The notes beneath the pieces were generated by a model. That model searched no databases and was not told the origin of the DNA. It was given only the letters and a program-made list of their open reading frames with translations. The translations under genes were made by a program, and so were the position numbers. Below are positions 25,691 through 35,458 of a stretch of 64,000 bases of DNA, piece after piece; the first letter of the stretch is position 1, and every line of letters starts with the position of its first letter. The stretch comes from Paraoerskovia marina DSM 21750 (GTDB taxonomy: Bacteria; Actinomycetota; Actinomycetes; Actinomycetales; Cellulomonadaceae). The DNA lies in assembly GCF_000701465.1 (NCBI RefSeq), contig NZ_JNIY01000004.1, positions 248,001 through 312,000 of the forward strand, in the 5' to 3' direction.

Positions 25691-27181
25691 ATGTCGCGCA
25701 TGGCGACGAGCACACAACATCCACAACCCACCCAGGGTTCCTCCACGATCGACCGGTTCTTCAAGATATCGGCCCGTGGATCGACCGTCGGCCGCGAGAT
25801 TCGCGGCGGCATGGTCACCTTCTTCGCGATGGCGTACATCGTCGTCCTCAACCCACTGATCCTCGGTACGACGCCGGACGGCACCGGTGCGTTCCTCGGG
25901 GGCGACGACGGCCTGGCCAAGATCGCCGCGGCCACAGCGCTCGTCGCCGGCCTGCTCACGATCCTCATGGGTGTCGTCGCGAACTTCCCGCTGGCGCTCG
26001 CGGCCGGGCTCGGCCTCAACGCGGTGGTCGCCTTCTCGATCGCCTCGATCGAGGGCGTGACGTGGGCCGACGCGATGGGGCTGGTGGTGATCGAGGGTGT
26101 CATCATCCTCGTGCTCGTCCTGACCGGGTTCCGCGAGGCGGTCTTCAGGGCCGTGCCCGTCGAGCTCAAGACGGCGATCAGCGTCGGCATTGGACTCTTC
26201 ATCGCGCTCGTGGGTTTCGTCAACGGCGGATTCGTCTCGGCCGGGAGCGGCACGCCGCTGCAGCTCGGCACCAACGGCTCTCTGGCCGGGTGGCCGGTCT
26301 TCGTCTTCGTGATCGGCCTGGCGCTCGCCATCGTCCTGTCCGTCCGCAAGGTCCGCGGCGCGCTCCTGATCGCGATTGTCGCCGCGACGATCCTCGCCGT
26401 CGTCATCGAGGCCGTCACCAAGATCGGCCCGAAGGTCGGCGCGGACGGCACCGTCAACCCGGGCGGGTGGAATCTCAACAGCCCCGACCTGCCCGACCAG
26501 TGGGTCGCGATCCCGGACTTCTCCCTGATCGGCCAGTTCTCCCTGCTCGGCTCGATCCAGAACATCGGTGCGGTCTCCGCGATCCTGCTGGTGTTCTCGC
26601 TGCTGCTCGCCGACTTCTTCGACACGATGGGCACCATGGTGGCCGTCGGTGGCGAGGCGGACCTGCTCGACGAGGAGGGCAACCCGCCCAACACCCGCCG
26701 CATCCTGGTGGTCGACTCGATCGCCGCCGCGGCCGGTGGCGCCGCCTCCGTCTCCTCGAACACGAGCTACGTCGAGTCCGCGACGGGTGTCGGCGAGGGT
26801 GCGCGCACGGGCCTCGCCTCCGTCGTGACGGGTGTGCTCTTCCTTCTGACGACGTTCCTGTCGCCGCTGGTCGCGCTCGTCCCGTACGAGGCTGCGACGC
26901 CGGCCCTCGTCTTCGTCGGGTTCCTGATGATGACGCAGGTGACCGGGGTCCGGTGGAACGACTGGGAGATCGCCATCCCGGCCTTCCTCACGATCGTCCT
27001 GATGCCGTTCACCTACTCGATCACCGCAGGCATCGGCGCCGGCTTCCTGGCGTTTGTGTTGATCAAGATTGCCGTCGGCAAGGCGAAGGTGGTGCACCCA
27101 CTGATGTGGCTGGCGGCCGCTCTGTTCGTCGTCTACTTCACGATCGGCCCGATCGGCGACCTGCTCGGGGTTAACCTCTGA
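25691..27181 (+). CDS. NCS2-family purine permease (AzgA-type)
   Basis: About 496 residues with 12-14 hydrophobic helices. The start 'REIRGGMVTFFAMAYIVVLNP' and later 'LNAVVAFSIASIEGVTWADAM'-region, 'VFSLLLADFFDTMGTMVAVGG' and 'SSNTSYVESATGVGEGARTG' are diagnostic of the AzgA adenine/guanine/hypoxanthine subfamily of NCS2 proton symporters. 'NTSYVESATG' is one of the conserved signatures. Substrate is probably hypoxanthine, guanine or adenine. Start taken as ATG 25691; ATG 25700 is in frame. It ends 4 bases before manA, which could be cotranscribed. No purine riboswitch was seen upstream. Confidence 0.9.
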   Translation: MSRMATSTQHPQPTQGSSTIDRFFKISARGSTVGREIRGGMVTFFAMAYIVVLNPLILGTTPDGTGAFLGGDDGLAKIAAATALVAGLLTILMGVVANFPLALAAGLGLNAVVAFSIASIEGVTWADAMGLVVIEGVIILVLVLTGFREAVFRAVPVELKTAISVGIGLFIALVGFVNGGFVSAGSGTPLQLGTNGSLAGWPVFVFVIGLALAIVLSVRKVRGALLIAIVAATILAVVIEAVTKIGPKVGADGTVNPGGWNLNSPDLPDQWVAIPDFSLIGQFSLLGSIQNIGAVSAILLVFSLLLADFFDTMGTMVAVGGEADLLDEEGNPPNTRRILVVDSIAAAAGGAASVSSNTSYVESATGVGEGARTGLASVVTGVLFLLTTFLSPLVALVPYEAATPALVFVGFLMMTQVTGVRWNDWEIAIPAFLTIVLMPFTYSITAGIGAGFLAFVLIKIAVGKAKVVHPLMWLAAALFVVYFTIGPIGDLLGVNL

Positions 27182-27185
27182 CCCT

Positions 27186-28388
27186 ATGACCGTGTATCGG
27201 CTCGAGAACGCGCTGCAGCGCTACGACTGGGGGTCTACCTCGGCGCTGCAGGGCGTTCTCGGGCTTCCGGTCGACGGTCGGCCGGCCGCCGAGCTGTGGC
27301 TCGGGGCGCACCCGCAGGGTCCGTCCGTCGTTCACCTGCCCGGTGGGCGCGACGTCGGTCTGGCGGAGCTGATCCGCGCCGACCCGTACGGCGTGATGGG
27401 TGCGGGCGTCGTCGACGCGTACGGTCCGCGCCTGCCGTATCTGCTCAAGCTGCTCGCGGCCGACCGCGCGCTCTCCCTGCAGGTCCACCCGCAACCGCAC
27501 CGGGCCCGTGCCGGGTTCAACGCCGAGAACCGCCGTGGCATCGCGCTCGACGACCCGCAGCGGACCTACCGCGACGACCAGGCCAAGCCCGAGATGGTCG
27601 TCGCGCTCAGCCGATTCGAGGTGCTGAGCGGGTTCCGCCGCCCGCAGCGAATCCTCACCCTCCTCGACGGGCTGCCGGGTGACCTCGTCGCCGGCATCCG
27701 GGCCGCCCTGCAGTCCCGTCCGACGGCGGCCGGGATCAGCCGGGCGTTCGCGCTCGCCGTCCGCGCCGGGCAGTCGTCCGACGGCGCGGCGGACCTTGCG
27801 TTGACCGTCGCCGCGGTCGCCGACCGGCTCGAGGCAGGCAGCGACTCACCGCGGGCCGACGAGACCGTCGTGGCTCTGGCGGAGCAGCACCCGGGCGACC
27901 CCGGCGCCGTCGTCTCGTTGATGCTCAACCGGCTGACCCTGCGCCCGGGGGAGGCGATGTTCGTACCGTCTGGGCACGTGCACGCCTACCTCTCCGGGTG
28001 CGCGGTGGAGGTGATGGCGAGCTCCGACAACGTGCTGCGCGCGGGGCTGACCCACAAGCGTGTGGATGTCGACGCCCTGCTCGACTGCGCCGTCTTCCAG
28101 CCCGGCCCGGCGGCGCGCCCGCGCATGGTGCCGCTCGGGGGTGATCTGGTCAGCTATCGGGCCAAGACGCGCGAGTTCGGGCTGGTCGTCGGTAGGCCCG
28201 GGGCCGACGCGACGACGCTGCCAACACAGGGGCCGAGGGTCCTCGTGGTCGTTGACGGCGAGGTCGAGGTGACGACGTCGGGCGGGGTTCAGACGTTTAC
28301 GTCGGGCGAATCAGTCGTCGTGCCGCATTCGGCTGGGTCGCTGACCGTGCGAGGTGGTGGTTTGCTAGCACTGTCCTACGTTCCGTGA
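27186..28388 (+). CDS. manA: Mannose-6-phosphate isomerase, class I
   Basis: 400 residues. The zinc site of type I phosphomannose isomerases is present: 'SLQVHPQPHRA' (Gln and His), 'QAKPEMVVALSRFE' (Glu) and 'PSGHVHAYLSGCAVE' (His). Start 'MTVYRLENALQRYDWGS' is the family N-terminus. It interconverts fructose-6-P and mannose-6-P, feeding GDP-mannose for glycan synthesis. It precedes the polysaccharide gene cluster and may supply it, although it also follows the permease within 4 bases. Confidence 0.94.
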   Translation: MTVYRLENALQRYDWGSTSALQGVLGLPVDGRPAAELWLGAHPQGPSVVHLPGGRDVGLAELIRADPYGVMGAGVVDAYGPRLPYLLKLLAADRALSLQVHPQPHRARAGFNAENRRGIALDDPQRTYRDDQAKPEMVVALSRFEVLSGFRRPQRILTLLDGLPGDLVAGIRAALQSRPTAAGISRAFALAVRAGQSSDGAADLALTVAAVADRLEAGSDSPRADETVVALAEQHPGDPGAVVSLMLNRLTLRPGEAMFVPSGHVHAYLSGCAVEVMASSDNVLRAGLTHKRVDVDALLDCAVFQPGPAARPRMVPLGGDLVSYRAKTREFGLVVGRPGADATTLPTQGPRVLVVVDGEVEVTTSGGVQTFTSGESVVVPHSAGSLTVRGGGLLALSYVP

Positions 28389-28459
28389 CTTTTCACGTAG
28401 TGGACAAGTGTAAGAAGTGCTGTGCGTAGCGCTAAGATACGAGGGCCGCACTGACGGCC

Positions 28460-30373
28460 ATGAGGCCGACGTGGCTCGCGAAGACGCTTGGGGACACCGT
28501 GGAAAGCAAGGTTGCAACGCTGCGACGCGCTGCATGGCATCTGCGGACCGGTGGCGTGTCCCAATTGCGCACTTTCGCCCGGCGTATGAAGACCGGCGGT
28601 CCGAACGCTCGGATGCGCGTCGACGAGGGAATACCGACCTTCGACCCGTGGAAAGTAGTCGGTCGAACACCGACACGCTCTCTGCGAGTCGGCGTCATTC
28701 TTGACGACTTCTCGCGGCTTGCGTTCGGGTACGAGTGGGACCAGGTGCTGCTCAAGCCGTCGTCCTTCGCCCAGGTGCTCCGCGACGAGCCGATTGACCT
28801 GCTCTTCGTCGAGTCTGCGTGGAACGGCAACGGGGGAGCATGGCAGTACCACCTCACCGGACCGTCGGCACCGCGTCCGGCGCTCGTCGAGCTTGTCGAG
28901 ACGTGCCAGAGCCTCGGAATCCCCACGGTCTTCTGGAACAAGGAAGACCCGGTGCACTTCGACGACTTCTTGGACACGGCACGACTGTTCGACCGGGTCT
29001 ACACGACCGACGTGAACCGGCTCCCCGCGTATGTCGAAGCACTCGGGCACGACAGGGTAGGGGTCTTGGCGTTCGCCGCGCAGCCGGCGATCCACAACCC
29101 GATCCGTTCGCACGGTGGCGGTCCGTCGCGCGACGTCGCGTTCGGCGGCATGTACTTCGCACACAAGTACCCGGAGCGTCGCGAGCAGATGGATTTGTTG
29201 CTGGGCGGCGCCCTCGACGTGTCGCCGAAGATGCAACACGGTCTCGAGATCTTCTCCCGCTTTGCGGGCGGCGACGAGAAGTACCAGTTCCCGTCGCCTC
29301 TCGACGAGCGCGTCGTCGGGTCGCTGAACTACGAGCAGATGCTCACGGCCTACCGCGAGTACAAGGTCTTTCTCAACGTGAACTCCGTGGTCGGGTCGCC
29401 CAGCATGTGCGCACGCCGCGTCTTCGAGATCAGCGCTTGCGGCACACCGGTCGTCACCACGCCGAGCGCCGCGATCGGTGAGTTCTTCCCGCCGGACGAG
29501 GTCTTCGTCGTGGACTCCCGCGAGACGGCGGGCCACACCGTACGTGCGCTGGTGAACTCGGCCGAGCTCCGTGACCGCGCCACGCATCGCGCCCAGCGGC
29601 GGATCTGGCGCGAGCACACCTACGGTTCGCGCGTCCAAGGGGTTCTCCACGACGTGGGCATGGCGGGCTCGGCTGAGTTCGAGCGCCCAACCGTGACGGC
29701 TATCGTCTCGACGAACCGGCCGCATCGGTTGGCCGACGTGATCGAAACCGTCGCGTCGCAGGTGGACGTCCGGGTGCAACTGGCGCTGCTCACGCACGGA
29801 TTCGAGATCGACGTCGATGAGGTGCGCCTACGCGCGAAGGCTGCCGGCCTGGACGGCGTGATCCTTCTGCATGCAGACGCCGATGTGCCCCTGGGCGCAT
29901 GCCTGAACCAGCTCGTCGACGTGGCCGACGGGGACGTCGTCGCCAAGATGGACGACGACGACTTCTACGGGCCGCACTACCTCGCAGACCAGCTCGATGC
30001 GCTGATGTACTCGGGTGCCGATGTGGTTGGCAAGCAGGCCCACTACATGCATCTCGAAGGCCCCGACGCCACCATCCTTCGGTTCGCGGATCGCGAGCAC
30101 CGGTACACGGACTTCGTCATGGGCCCAACGATCGTGGCGCGACGTGACGTTGCAACTCATTGCAGATTCTTCGAGGCTCGCTCAGGGGAAGACACCGGGT
30201 TCCTACGCCGTGTTTCGGAGGCAGGGGGAAAAATCTACTCCGCCGACCGGTTCAACTTCGTTCAACAGCGCTCCCGCGACGGCGCACATACCTGGACGGT
30301 CAGTGACGTCGAAGTCCTTGGTACCGGCGTCGTTCAGTTCTTCGGGCGAGCAGATGCCCACGTTTACGTCTGA
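28460..30373 (+). CDS. Two-domain glycosyltransferase (CgeB-like GT plus GT2)
   Basis: 637 residues. The N-terminal 400 residues resemble CgeB/YkvP-type glycosyltransferases: 'FNGSAFGGMYFAHKYPERREQM' type segment (here AFGGMYFAHKYPERRE) and 'ARRVFEISACGTPVVTTPS', the nucleotide-sugar-binding Glu loop. The C-terminal part (about 410-637) is a GT2 fold with 'VTAIVSTNRPHRLADVIETV' and the acidic metal site 'VAKMDDDDFYGPHY'. It likely builds a surface polysaccharide in the cytoplasm. GC is moderately high, unlike the genes after it. The start is ATG 28460; a later in-frame GTG (28498) cannot be excluded. A single 17-base match to the palindromic repeat arm lies at 28886-28902. Confidence 0.83.
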   Translation: MRPTWLAKTLGDTVESKVATLRRAAWHLRTGGVSQLRTFARRMKTGGPNARMRVDEGIPTFDPWKVVGRTPTRSLRVGVILDDFSRLAFGYEWDQVLLKPSSFAQVLRDEPIDLLFVESAWNGNGGAWQYHLTGPSAPRPALVELVETCQSLGIPTVFWNKEDPVHFDDFLDTARLFDRVYTTDVNRLPAYVEALGHDRVGVLAFAAQPAIHNPIRSHGGGPSRDVAFGGMYFAHKYPERREQMDLLLGGALDVSPKMQHGLEIFSRFAGGDEKYQFPSPLDERVVGSLNYEQMLTAYREYKVFLNVNSVVGSPSMCARRVFEISACGTPVVTTPSAAIGEFFPPDEVFVVDSRETAGHTVRALVNSAELRDRATHRAQRRIWREHTYGSRVQGVLHDVGMAGSAEFERPTVTAIVSTNRPHRLADVIETVASQVDVRVQLALLTHGFEIDVDEVRLRAKAAGLDGVILLHADADVPLGACLNQLVDVADGDVVAKMDDDDFYGPHYLADQLDALMYSGADVVGKQAHYMHLEGPDATILRFADREHRYTDFVMGPTIVARRDVATHCRFFEARSGEDTGFLRRVSEAGGKIYSADRFNFVQQRSRDGAHTWTVSDVEVLGTGVVQFFGRADAHVYV

Positions 30374-30382
30374 GGGGAAAGT

Positions 30383-31630
30383 ATGTCAATCAATACGGTC
30401 GCTGTCGTCGGTCTTGGATATATAGGCCTTCCGACCGCCGCGATTCTTGCGTCCAAAGATATTAAAGTGATCGGCATCGACGTGAACACGCACACCGTTG
30501 ACGCAGTGAACCGAGGCGACGTTCCGTTCATTGAGCCCGATCTGGCTGCATATGTTGCGGGTGCGGTCACACACGGAACCCTACGCGCGACGAGCAAGCC
30601 CGAGCCTGCAGATGCATTCATCGTCGCCGTACCAACGCCATTCAAGGCGGGAATGAAACCAGACCTCTCCTATATCGAGGAGGCCGCAAAGGCACTGGCG
30701 CCTTGCTTGAGAGGCGGCGAGCTTGTGGTTCTCGAATCTACGTCGCCGCCGACGGCAACAGCCCAAATGGCGAAATGGATTCTCGACGCACGCCCAGACC
30801 TCAGTATTGACGGCGACGATGGGACCATAGTTCACTTCGCTCACTGCCCCGAGCGTGTACTCCCAGGTCGAATCATGATCGAGCTCGTCATGAACAGTCG
30901 CGTGATTGGCGGACTTACTCGTGAGGCCGGCGAACGCGCACGAGAACTTTATCGTGTATTTTGTCAAGGAGACATCCTACTCACGGATGCGACGACAGCA
31001 GAAATGACCAAACTAGCTGAGAACACCTTCCGGGACATCAATATCGCGTTCGCAAACGAACTCGCATCTATCTGCGATAGAACAGGCGTCGATGTCTGGG
31101 AGTTGATTGCACTTGCGAACAATCACCCGCGGGTGCAAATCCTTCGGCCGGGGCCAGGGGTCGGTGGGCATTGCATTGCTGTTGATCCATGGTTCTTGAT
31201 TGATGCCAATCCGGAAAGTGCGAATCTCATCCGCGCCGCACGGCAAACAAACGACGCGAAACCACGGATTGTCGTAAACAGCATCATTGAGAGTGTTCGG
31301 AAATATGCCCCACAAAGCGTTGCTCTCATTGGACTTACTTTCAAGAGCGACGTCGAAGACACGCGTGAATCTCCGTCGATGCGAATCGCCGAAGAGGTGG
31401 CAACGCAATGTGACCATGTTCAGTTCTATCTTGTGGAGCCACATCTTGACGAGTTGCCACCCTCACTTGCGCGTCTCCCGAACACAACACTTTGTGCGAG
31501 CATACCGATGACAACCGACCTTGCATTCGAACTTGTAAATCACCAGTCTGTTCCAGACGAGACCTATAAGCGTGCAGGCAACGTCGTGAGCTTTGTACGT
31601 AACGTGGATTCAATCGGGGAGCCTTCATGA
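30383..31630 (+). CDS. wecC: UDP-N-acetyl-D-mannosamine dehydrogenase
   Basis: 415 residues. The N-terminal Rossmann motif 'VAVVGLGYIGLPTAAILA' is followed by the UDP-ManNAc-type signatures 'VAVPTPF', 'LESTSPP', 'HCPERVLPG' and the catalytic-cysteine motif 'GPGVGGHCIAVDPWFL' (compared with GxHCIPxDPxYL in other members). It oxidises UDP-ManNAc to UDP-ManNAcA using two NAD+, giving the acidic sugar of teichuronic-type polymers. UDP-ManNAc would come from WecB at 47544. Codons are visibly more A/T-rich than in flanking genes. Its stop overlaps the next ATG (ATGA). Confidence 0.92.
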   Translation: MSINTVAVVGLGYIGLPTAAILASKDIKVIGIDVNTHTVDAVNRGDVPFIEPDLAAYVAGAVTHGTLRATSKPEPADAFIVAVPTPFKAGMKPDLSYIEEAAKALAPCLRGGELVVLESTSPPTATAQMAKWILDARPDLSIDGDDGTIVHFAHCPERVLPGRIMIELVMNSRVIGGLTREAGERARELYRVFCQGDILLTDATTAEMTKLAENTFRDINIAFANELASICDRTGVDVWELIALANNHPRVQILRPGPGVGGHCIAVDPWFLIDANPESANLIRAARQTNDAKPRIVVNSIIESVRKYAPQSVALIGLTFKSDVEDTRESPSMRIAEEVATQCDHVQFYLVEPHLDELPPSLARLPNTTLCASIPMTTDLAFELVNHQSVPDETYKRAGNVVSFVRNVDSIGEPS

Positions 31631-32889
31631 ATCAACAACATGTGGTAATCATCGGTCAGGGATACGTGGGCTTGCCCCTCGCGCAGCGCGCGTGCGAGGC
31701 AAATCTCCATGTCGTCGGGCTGGAGCAAAACCAAGAGACTGTCGCAAACTTAAGCTCGGGCAACTCGCACGTGGACGACATCAGCGACGATCAGGTGAGA
31801 GAAATGCTCGCGCGGGGGTACCGGGTGACGAGTGATGCGCACGTAATCGCATCAGCAGACACAATCGTCATTTGTGTACCGACTCCGTTGAGCGAAGACG
31901 GGGGGCCCGATCTCTCGGCTGTGAAAGCGTCGGCCGCAGCGATCGCGGAGCACATCAGGGCAGGTCAACTAGTGGTCCTTGAGTCGACAACGTATCCTGG
32001 CACCACTGACGACGTCGTGCGCCCGATCCTCGAGATGAGTGGTTTAACCGCATCCGTAGATTTCGATATTGCCTTCTCGCCAGAACGCGTCGATCCTGGG
32101 AATAGTGTCTGGGGGATCCGAAACACCCCAAAGCTTGTTGGGGGTATCAGTGAAACAGCTACCCGCCGCGCCGTGGAGTTCTATGAACACTTCGTGGATT
32201 CAGTAGTCCCTATGAAGGGCGCGCGTGAGGCCGAAATGGCCAAGCTCCTAGAAAACACCTACAGGCACGTAAATATCGCCTTGGTTAACGAGATGGCGCG
32301 CTTTTGCCACGAGTGGAACATTGACATCTGGGATGTCATACGCGGTGCTTCGACTAAGCCCTTTGGCTTCCAAACATTCTGGCCAGGACCAGGCGTCGGC
32401 GGTCACTGCATTCCGATCGATCCAAACTACTTGGGCCACCAGGTGCGCAAGGAACTAGGCTATGCGTTCCGGTTTGTCGAACTGGCTCAGGAGATCAATG
32501 GGACCATGCCAGAATACGTTGTTCGTCGGGTGCAAGACCAACTAAACCGGTCAAAGCTTCCTTTGAACGGCGCGAAAGTCGCGCTGCTGGGTATCACCTA
32601 CAAGCGTGATATTGCCGACGAGAGAGAAAGCCCGGCCGTGCCACTCGCACGCATACTTCGTCGGCACGGAGCAAGCGTCAAGTATTTGGATCCCCATGTC
32701 GAACGGTGGTTCGTCGATGGCGAAGAATGCGCAAACCTCAATACCGAAACGTTCGCGCTCGATTGGGCGGATATCTGTGTCTTGGTCCAGGACCACAATG
32801 CGTTCAATATAAGCGTGCTCGAGAATTCGAGTACGACAATCTTGGACACGCGTGGCAAATTAGTGGGCGAGAATGTTGGGTGGCTCTGA
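31627..32889 (+). CDS. Nucleotide-sugar dehydrogenase, UDP-GlcNAc 6-dehydrogenase (WbpA) type
   Basis: 420 residues with Rossmann 'VVIIGQGYVGLPLAQ', 'VCVPTPL', 'LESTTYPGTT', 'FSPERVDPGN' and catalytic 'GPGVGGHCIPIDPNYLGHQV'. The SPERVDPGN plus 'IPIDPNYL' combination fits the WbpA/TviB-like group, suggesting UDP-GlcNAc to UDP-GlcNAcA. UDP-glucose dehydrogenase activity cannot be excluded from sequence alone. Presence beside WecC means that two different uronic acids could enter the polymer. It overlaps its upstream neighbour by 4 bases and the next gene by one (TGATG). Confidence 0.86.
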   Translation: MNQQHVVIIGQGYVGLPLAQRACEANLHVVGLEQNQETVANLSSGNSHVDDISDDQVREMLARGYRVTSDAHVIASADTIVICVPTPLSEDGGPDLSAVKASAAAIAEHIRAGQLVVLESTTYPGTTDDVVRPILEMSGLTASVDFDIAFSPERVDPGNSVWGIRNTPKLVGGISETATRRAVEFYEHFVDSVVPMKGAREAEMAKLLENTYRHVNIALVNEMARFCHEWNIDIWDVIRGASTKPFGFQTFWPGPGVGGHCIPIDPNYLGHQVRKELGYAFRFVELAQEINGTMPEYVVRRVQDQLNRSKLPLNGAKVALLGITYKRDIADERESPAVPLARILRRHGASVKYLDPHVERWFVDGEECANLNTETFALDWADICVLVQDHNAFNISVLENSSTTILDTRGKLVGENVGWL

Positions 32890-33359
32890 TGAGTAAGATG
32901 AGTCGAATTGCCTCAAGAGCACTGCGCGACACGCACGGTGATTCTATGGCCTACGAGATTACGCCAATCGGGTCTGTCCACACAATCCGACCTCGAGTAT
33001 CCGTCACTGATATTTCATTCACAAAGGATGATCGCAGATACATTGCCGTGGTACGAGCCTGGGGAGTTGAAGGCAAAGCTTTGGCTACTGACGCCCTTTC
33101 TTGGCCCCTTGGACGATCGGCCGGCTTGCCATTCGTATATGTCCGCAGGTCGATGTCTGCGACGGTTCTACATCTTCCGAAGTTGACGTTTGACACACCG
33201 GCGTGTCAGATAATTCTCGAGGTCCGACGTTGGTCTCCATCTGCGCCAGCAGTTTCTGAGATCTTCGGTGCGCTAGCTTATGACTCGTCTTCGTCAGGTG
33301 ATTGCGGGGAAGCGACAATCTGGCAGTTTGTAGACCCAGTGGGAGGGGAACATCGATGA
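32889..33359 (+). CDS. Hypothetical protein in polysaccharide operon
   Basis: 156 residues, not recognised. It is predicted to be soluble with mixed beta character ('ITPIGSVHTIRPRVSVTDIS', 'FVYVRRSMSATVLHLPKLTF'). The ATG overlaps the previous stop (TGATG) and its TGA overlaps the next ATG, so it is almost certainly translated as part of the operon. Its composition is the low-GC type of the island. A carbohydrate-binding or accessory role is only a guess from position. Confidence 0.7.
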   Translation: MSKMSRIASRALRDTHGDSMAYEITPIGSVHTIRPRVSVTDISFTKDDRRYIAVVRAWGVEGKALATDALSWPLGRSAGLPFVYVRRSMSATVLHLPKLTFDTPACQIILEVRRWSPSAPAVSEIFGALAYDSSSSGDCGEATIWQFVDPVGGEHR

Positions 33360-35458
33360 GCGGCAAGATTTCAGTTGTCATCGGGTTCAAGGACTGGGGC
33401 GTCGACAGACTCTCCGTAGCACTTCGTGCTCTCGCTGCGTGTATGGCCGAAATTGATGGAGAAGTCATAGTCTCAGACTATGGTTCGGAAGATGGTCCAG
33501 TACTGCGTGAGGTCGTCGAGGAATTGGGCGGCGTTTACGTCTACACCGAGACTGACGGTACTTGGTCGAGATCTCGAGCATTGAATGCAGGTTTTGCAAT
33601 AGCATCCGGTAGCATCCTGATCTCGACGGATGCCGATATGCTATTCTCGCCAGCCACCTTCGCGGCCGTGCGCGAGCATTTTGAGATTCGAGGGAGGTGC
33701 GCCCTTGCCCTACAGTGTCGTGATCTGCCCCAAGGATACGGCCCCATCGAACTTCAAGAGACCGCGATTGACTGGGATCAGCTTGAGCGAGTTTCCCTGA
33801 TTCGTCCGCGGTGGGGAATGGGCGGTCTGATGGCCGTCGATCGCGAAACCTACGCTCTACTTAGAGGGTTCGACGAGCGGCTTCAGATTTACGGTGGTGA
33901 GGACATAGATTTCGCCAACCGGGTCCGCCGGGCGGGTCTCCCGTTGAATTGGCTTGACGATCCGAGAGCCAGAATGTACCACATGTGGCATGAGCCGACG
34001 CGGGGTGTCGTCGAGGTTTCAGAGGATGGGAAAGCTGCGATTGCATTCAATCGAGATGTGATGCTTAATGACAAGAGCATCATTCGCAACCTCCCTACAT
34101 GGCAGTTCGCACTTCGTTCGGTCGACCCAATTGTCTCAGTTGTGATCGCAACGAAGGATCGCCCTGAGTACCTGCGGGAGTCGATCGAGTCGGCACTGAA
34201 TCAGACCTTCGAGGACATTGAAGTCCTTGTTGTGGCCGATGGTTGCACAAGCTCTACCGATGATGTTGTCGCAGAGTTCAAGGATTCGCGTTTGCGCTAT
34301 TTCCGCCGTGAGGCTAGCGGTGTCGCGGCGTCACGAAACTTTGCCGCGACAGTTTCTCGAGGCATCTTTACCGTGATTCATGACGATGACGACATTATGA
34401 TTCCGAATCGTATCGAGAATCATTTGCGAGCGATTTCAATAGAGCCGGAGCTAGCCGTGGGCTCCTTTAGTGGTTGGATTGACTTCGATGATTCGAATGG
34501 GGCGCTAGTCGCCCAACCTGGGTCAGAATTTTCACTTGCCTCGATCGTCTATCGCGGGAGGGCGCTGGCTCACGGAACTACAATGATTCGAACTGAGATC
34601 ATTCGGTCGGTTGGATACGACGAGAGTCTTCGGTCGGGGTCGGATTTTAACCTCTTCGTACGCATCGCCCGGTTGGGTCTACATCTTGTCCACACAGGGA
34701 GCTACGCGATTCTGCGTCGGCTCCACGGAGAGCAGGTGACGTCGGTCGACTCGGCCGTACAGAAGTCATCTGCCACGTCAACAGTTGCGGTCCTCGAAGC
34801 ACAGTTGGGGCCGAATGAGGTCGCGAAGTTGCGTAAGCGTGCAGCGCGCATTGTTGATGTGCAACTTGAGACATCTCCGCGGAAGTTGCTAGCGGAGCTC
34901 GGGGGACTTCTGCCAGGTGATTTGGTGCGGCGGACGGTATTGGTCTCTTCTTCCGTCAGTTCTAGTTCACAATTGAGCGGTGACGATTGGATTGAGTTCA
35001 GAGATGGCGACCGTCTTGAAGTCCGACGTGGAGTTGACTGGAGAGAATTCTTATCACTGAGCAAGTTGGGCATGATCGTCAGTGATCTCTCCGAGAATTC
35101 AAGCGAGCCGGTATCCCTTGCATTGGACCGCGTTGCACTTACGCTACTATTGGAGCGTATTGATCTCGGGGGCCGTCTCGCAGTGCAGGCCTTTCGAGCC
35201 ATCGAACCTAAGGGGCAGAATGAGCCAGGTGCCATTCTTCGAGACCACATTGTCAGCGAACTCTATGATGATGACATCTACGACGCGTGCTCGATCCATA
35301 CAGGGGGACAGGTAGTCTCGTTCGTTGTAGCGGCTCTTGCGAACCAGGAGAGAGCGTCCCTCCTTTTGAGCAAGTCCGGAGTCGATCGTTGGCATATTGC
35401 GCTAGGCGGGCCAAGGAAGACCTCCAGTTTCGTCGAGGAGATTCTGAATGAAGATTGA
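33356..35458 (+). CDS. Bifunctional GT2 glycosyltransferase (two GT-A domains)
   Basis: 700 residues. Domain 1 (about 1-240) begins 'KISVVIGFKDWG' with the metal-binding 'LISTDADMLFS' and a chondroitin-polymerase-like 'GMGGLMAVDRETYALLRGFD...YGGEDIDFANRVRRAGL'. Domain 2 (about 255-480) has 'VSVVIATKDRPEYLRESIES' and 'VIHDDDDIMIPNRIENHL'. The last 200 residues are unassigned. Two GT domains in one chain suggest a processive polymerase alternating two sugars, as in hyaluronan/chondroitin synthases (inference). The ATG overlaps the preceding stop, and the 3' end overlaps the next start by 11 bases. Codon use is A/T-richer than the flanks. Confidence 0.87.
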   Translation: MSGKISVVIGFKDWGVDRLSVALRALAACMAEIDGEVIVSDYGSEDGPVLREVVEELGGVYVYTETDGTWSRSRALNAGFAIASGSILISTDADMLFSPATFAAVREHFEIRGRCALALQCRDLPQGYGPIELQETAIDWDQLERVSLIRPRWGMGGLMAVDRETYALLRGFDERLQIYGGEDIDFANRVRRAGLPLNWLDDPRARMYHMWHEPTRGVVEVSEDGKAAIAFNRDVMLNDKSIIRNLPTWQFALRSVDPIVSVVIATKDRPEYLRESIESALNQTFEDIEVLVVADGCTSSTDDVVAEFKDSRLRYFRREASGVAASRNFAATVSRGIFTVIHDDDDIMIPNRIENHLRAISIEPELAVGSFSGWIDFDDSNGALVAQPGSEFSLASIVYRGRALAHGTTMIRTEIIRSVGYDESLRSGSDFNLFVRIARLGLHLVHTGSYAILRRLHGEQVTSVDSAVQKSSATSTVAVLEAQLGPNEVAKLRKRAARIVDVQLETSPRKLLAELGGLLPGDLVRRTVLVSSSVSSSSQLSGDDWIEFRDGDRLEVRRGVDWREFLSLSKLGMIVSDLSENSSEPVSLALDRVALTLLLERIDLGGRLAVQAFRAIEPKGQNEPGAILRDHIVSELYDDDIYDACSIHTGGQVVSFVVAALANQERASLLLSKSGVDRWHIALGGPRKTSSFVEEILNED

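Noticed and set aside
28389-28459. Terminator between manA and the first glycosyltransferase
   Set aside because: Only a weak dyad (ACGTGAAAAGT-like) is visible, so read-through from manA is as likely as not.
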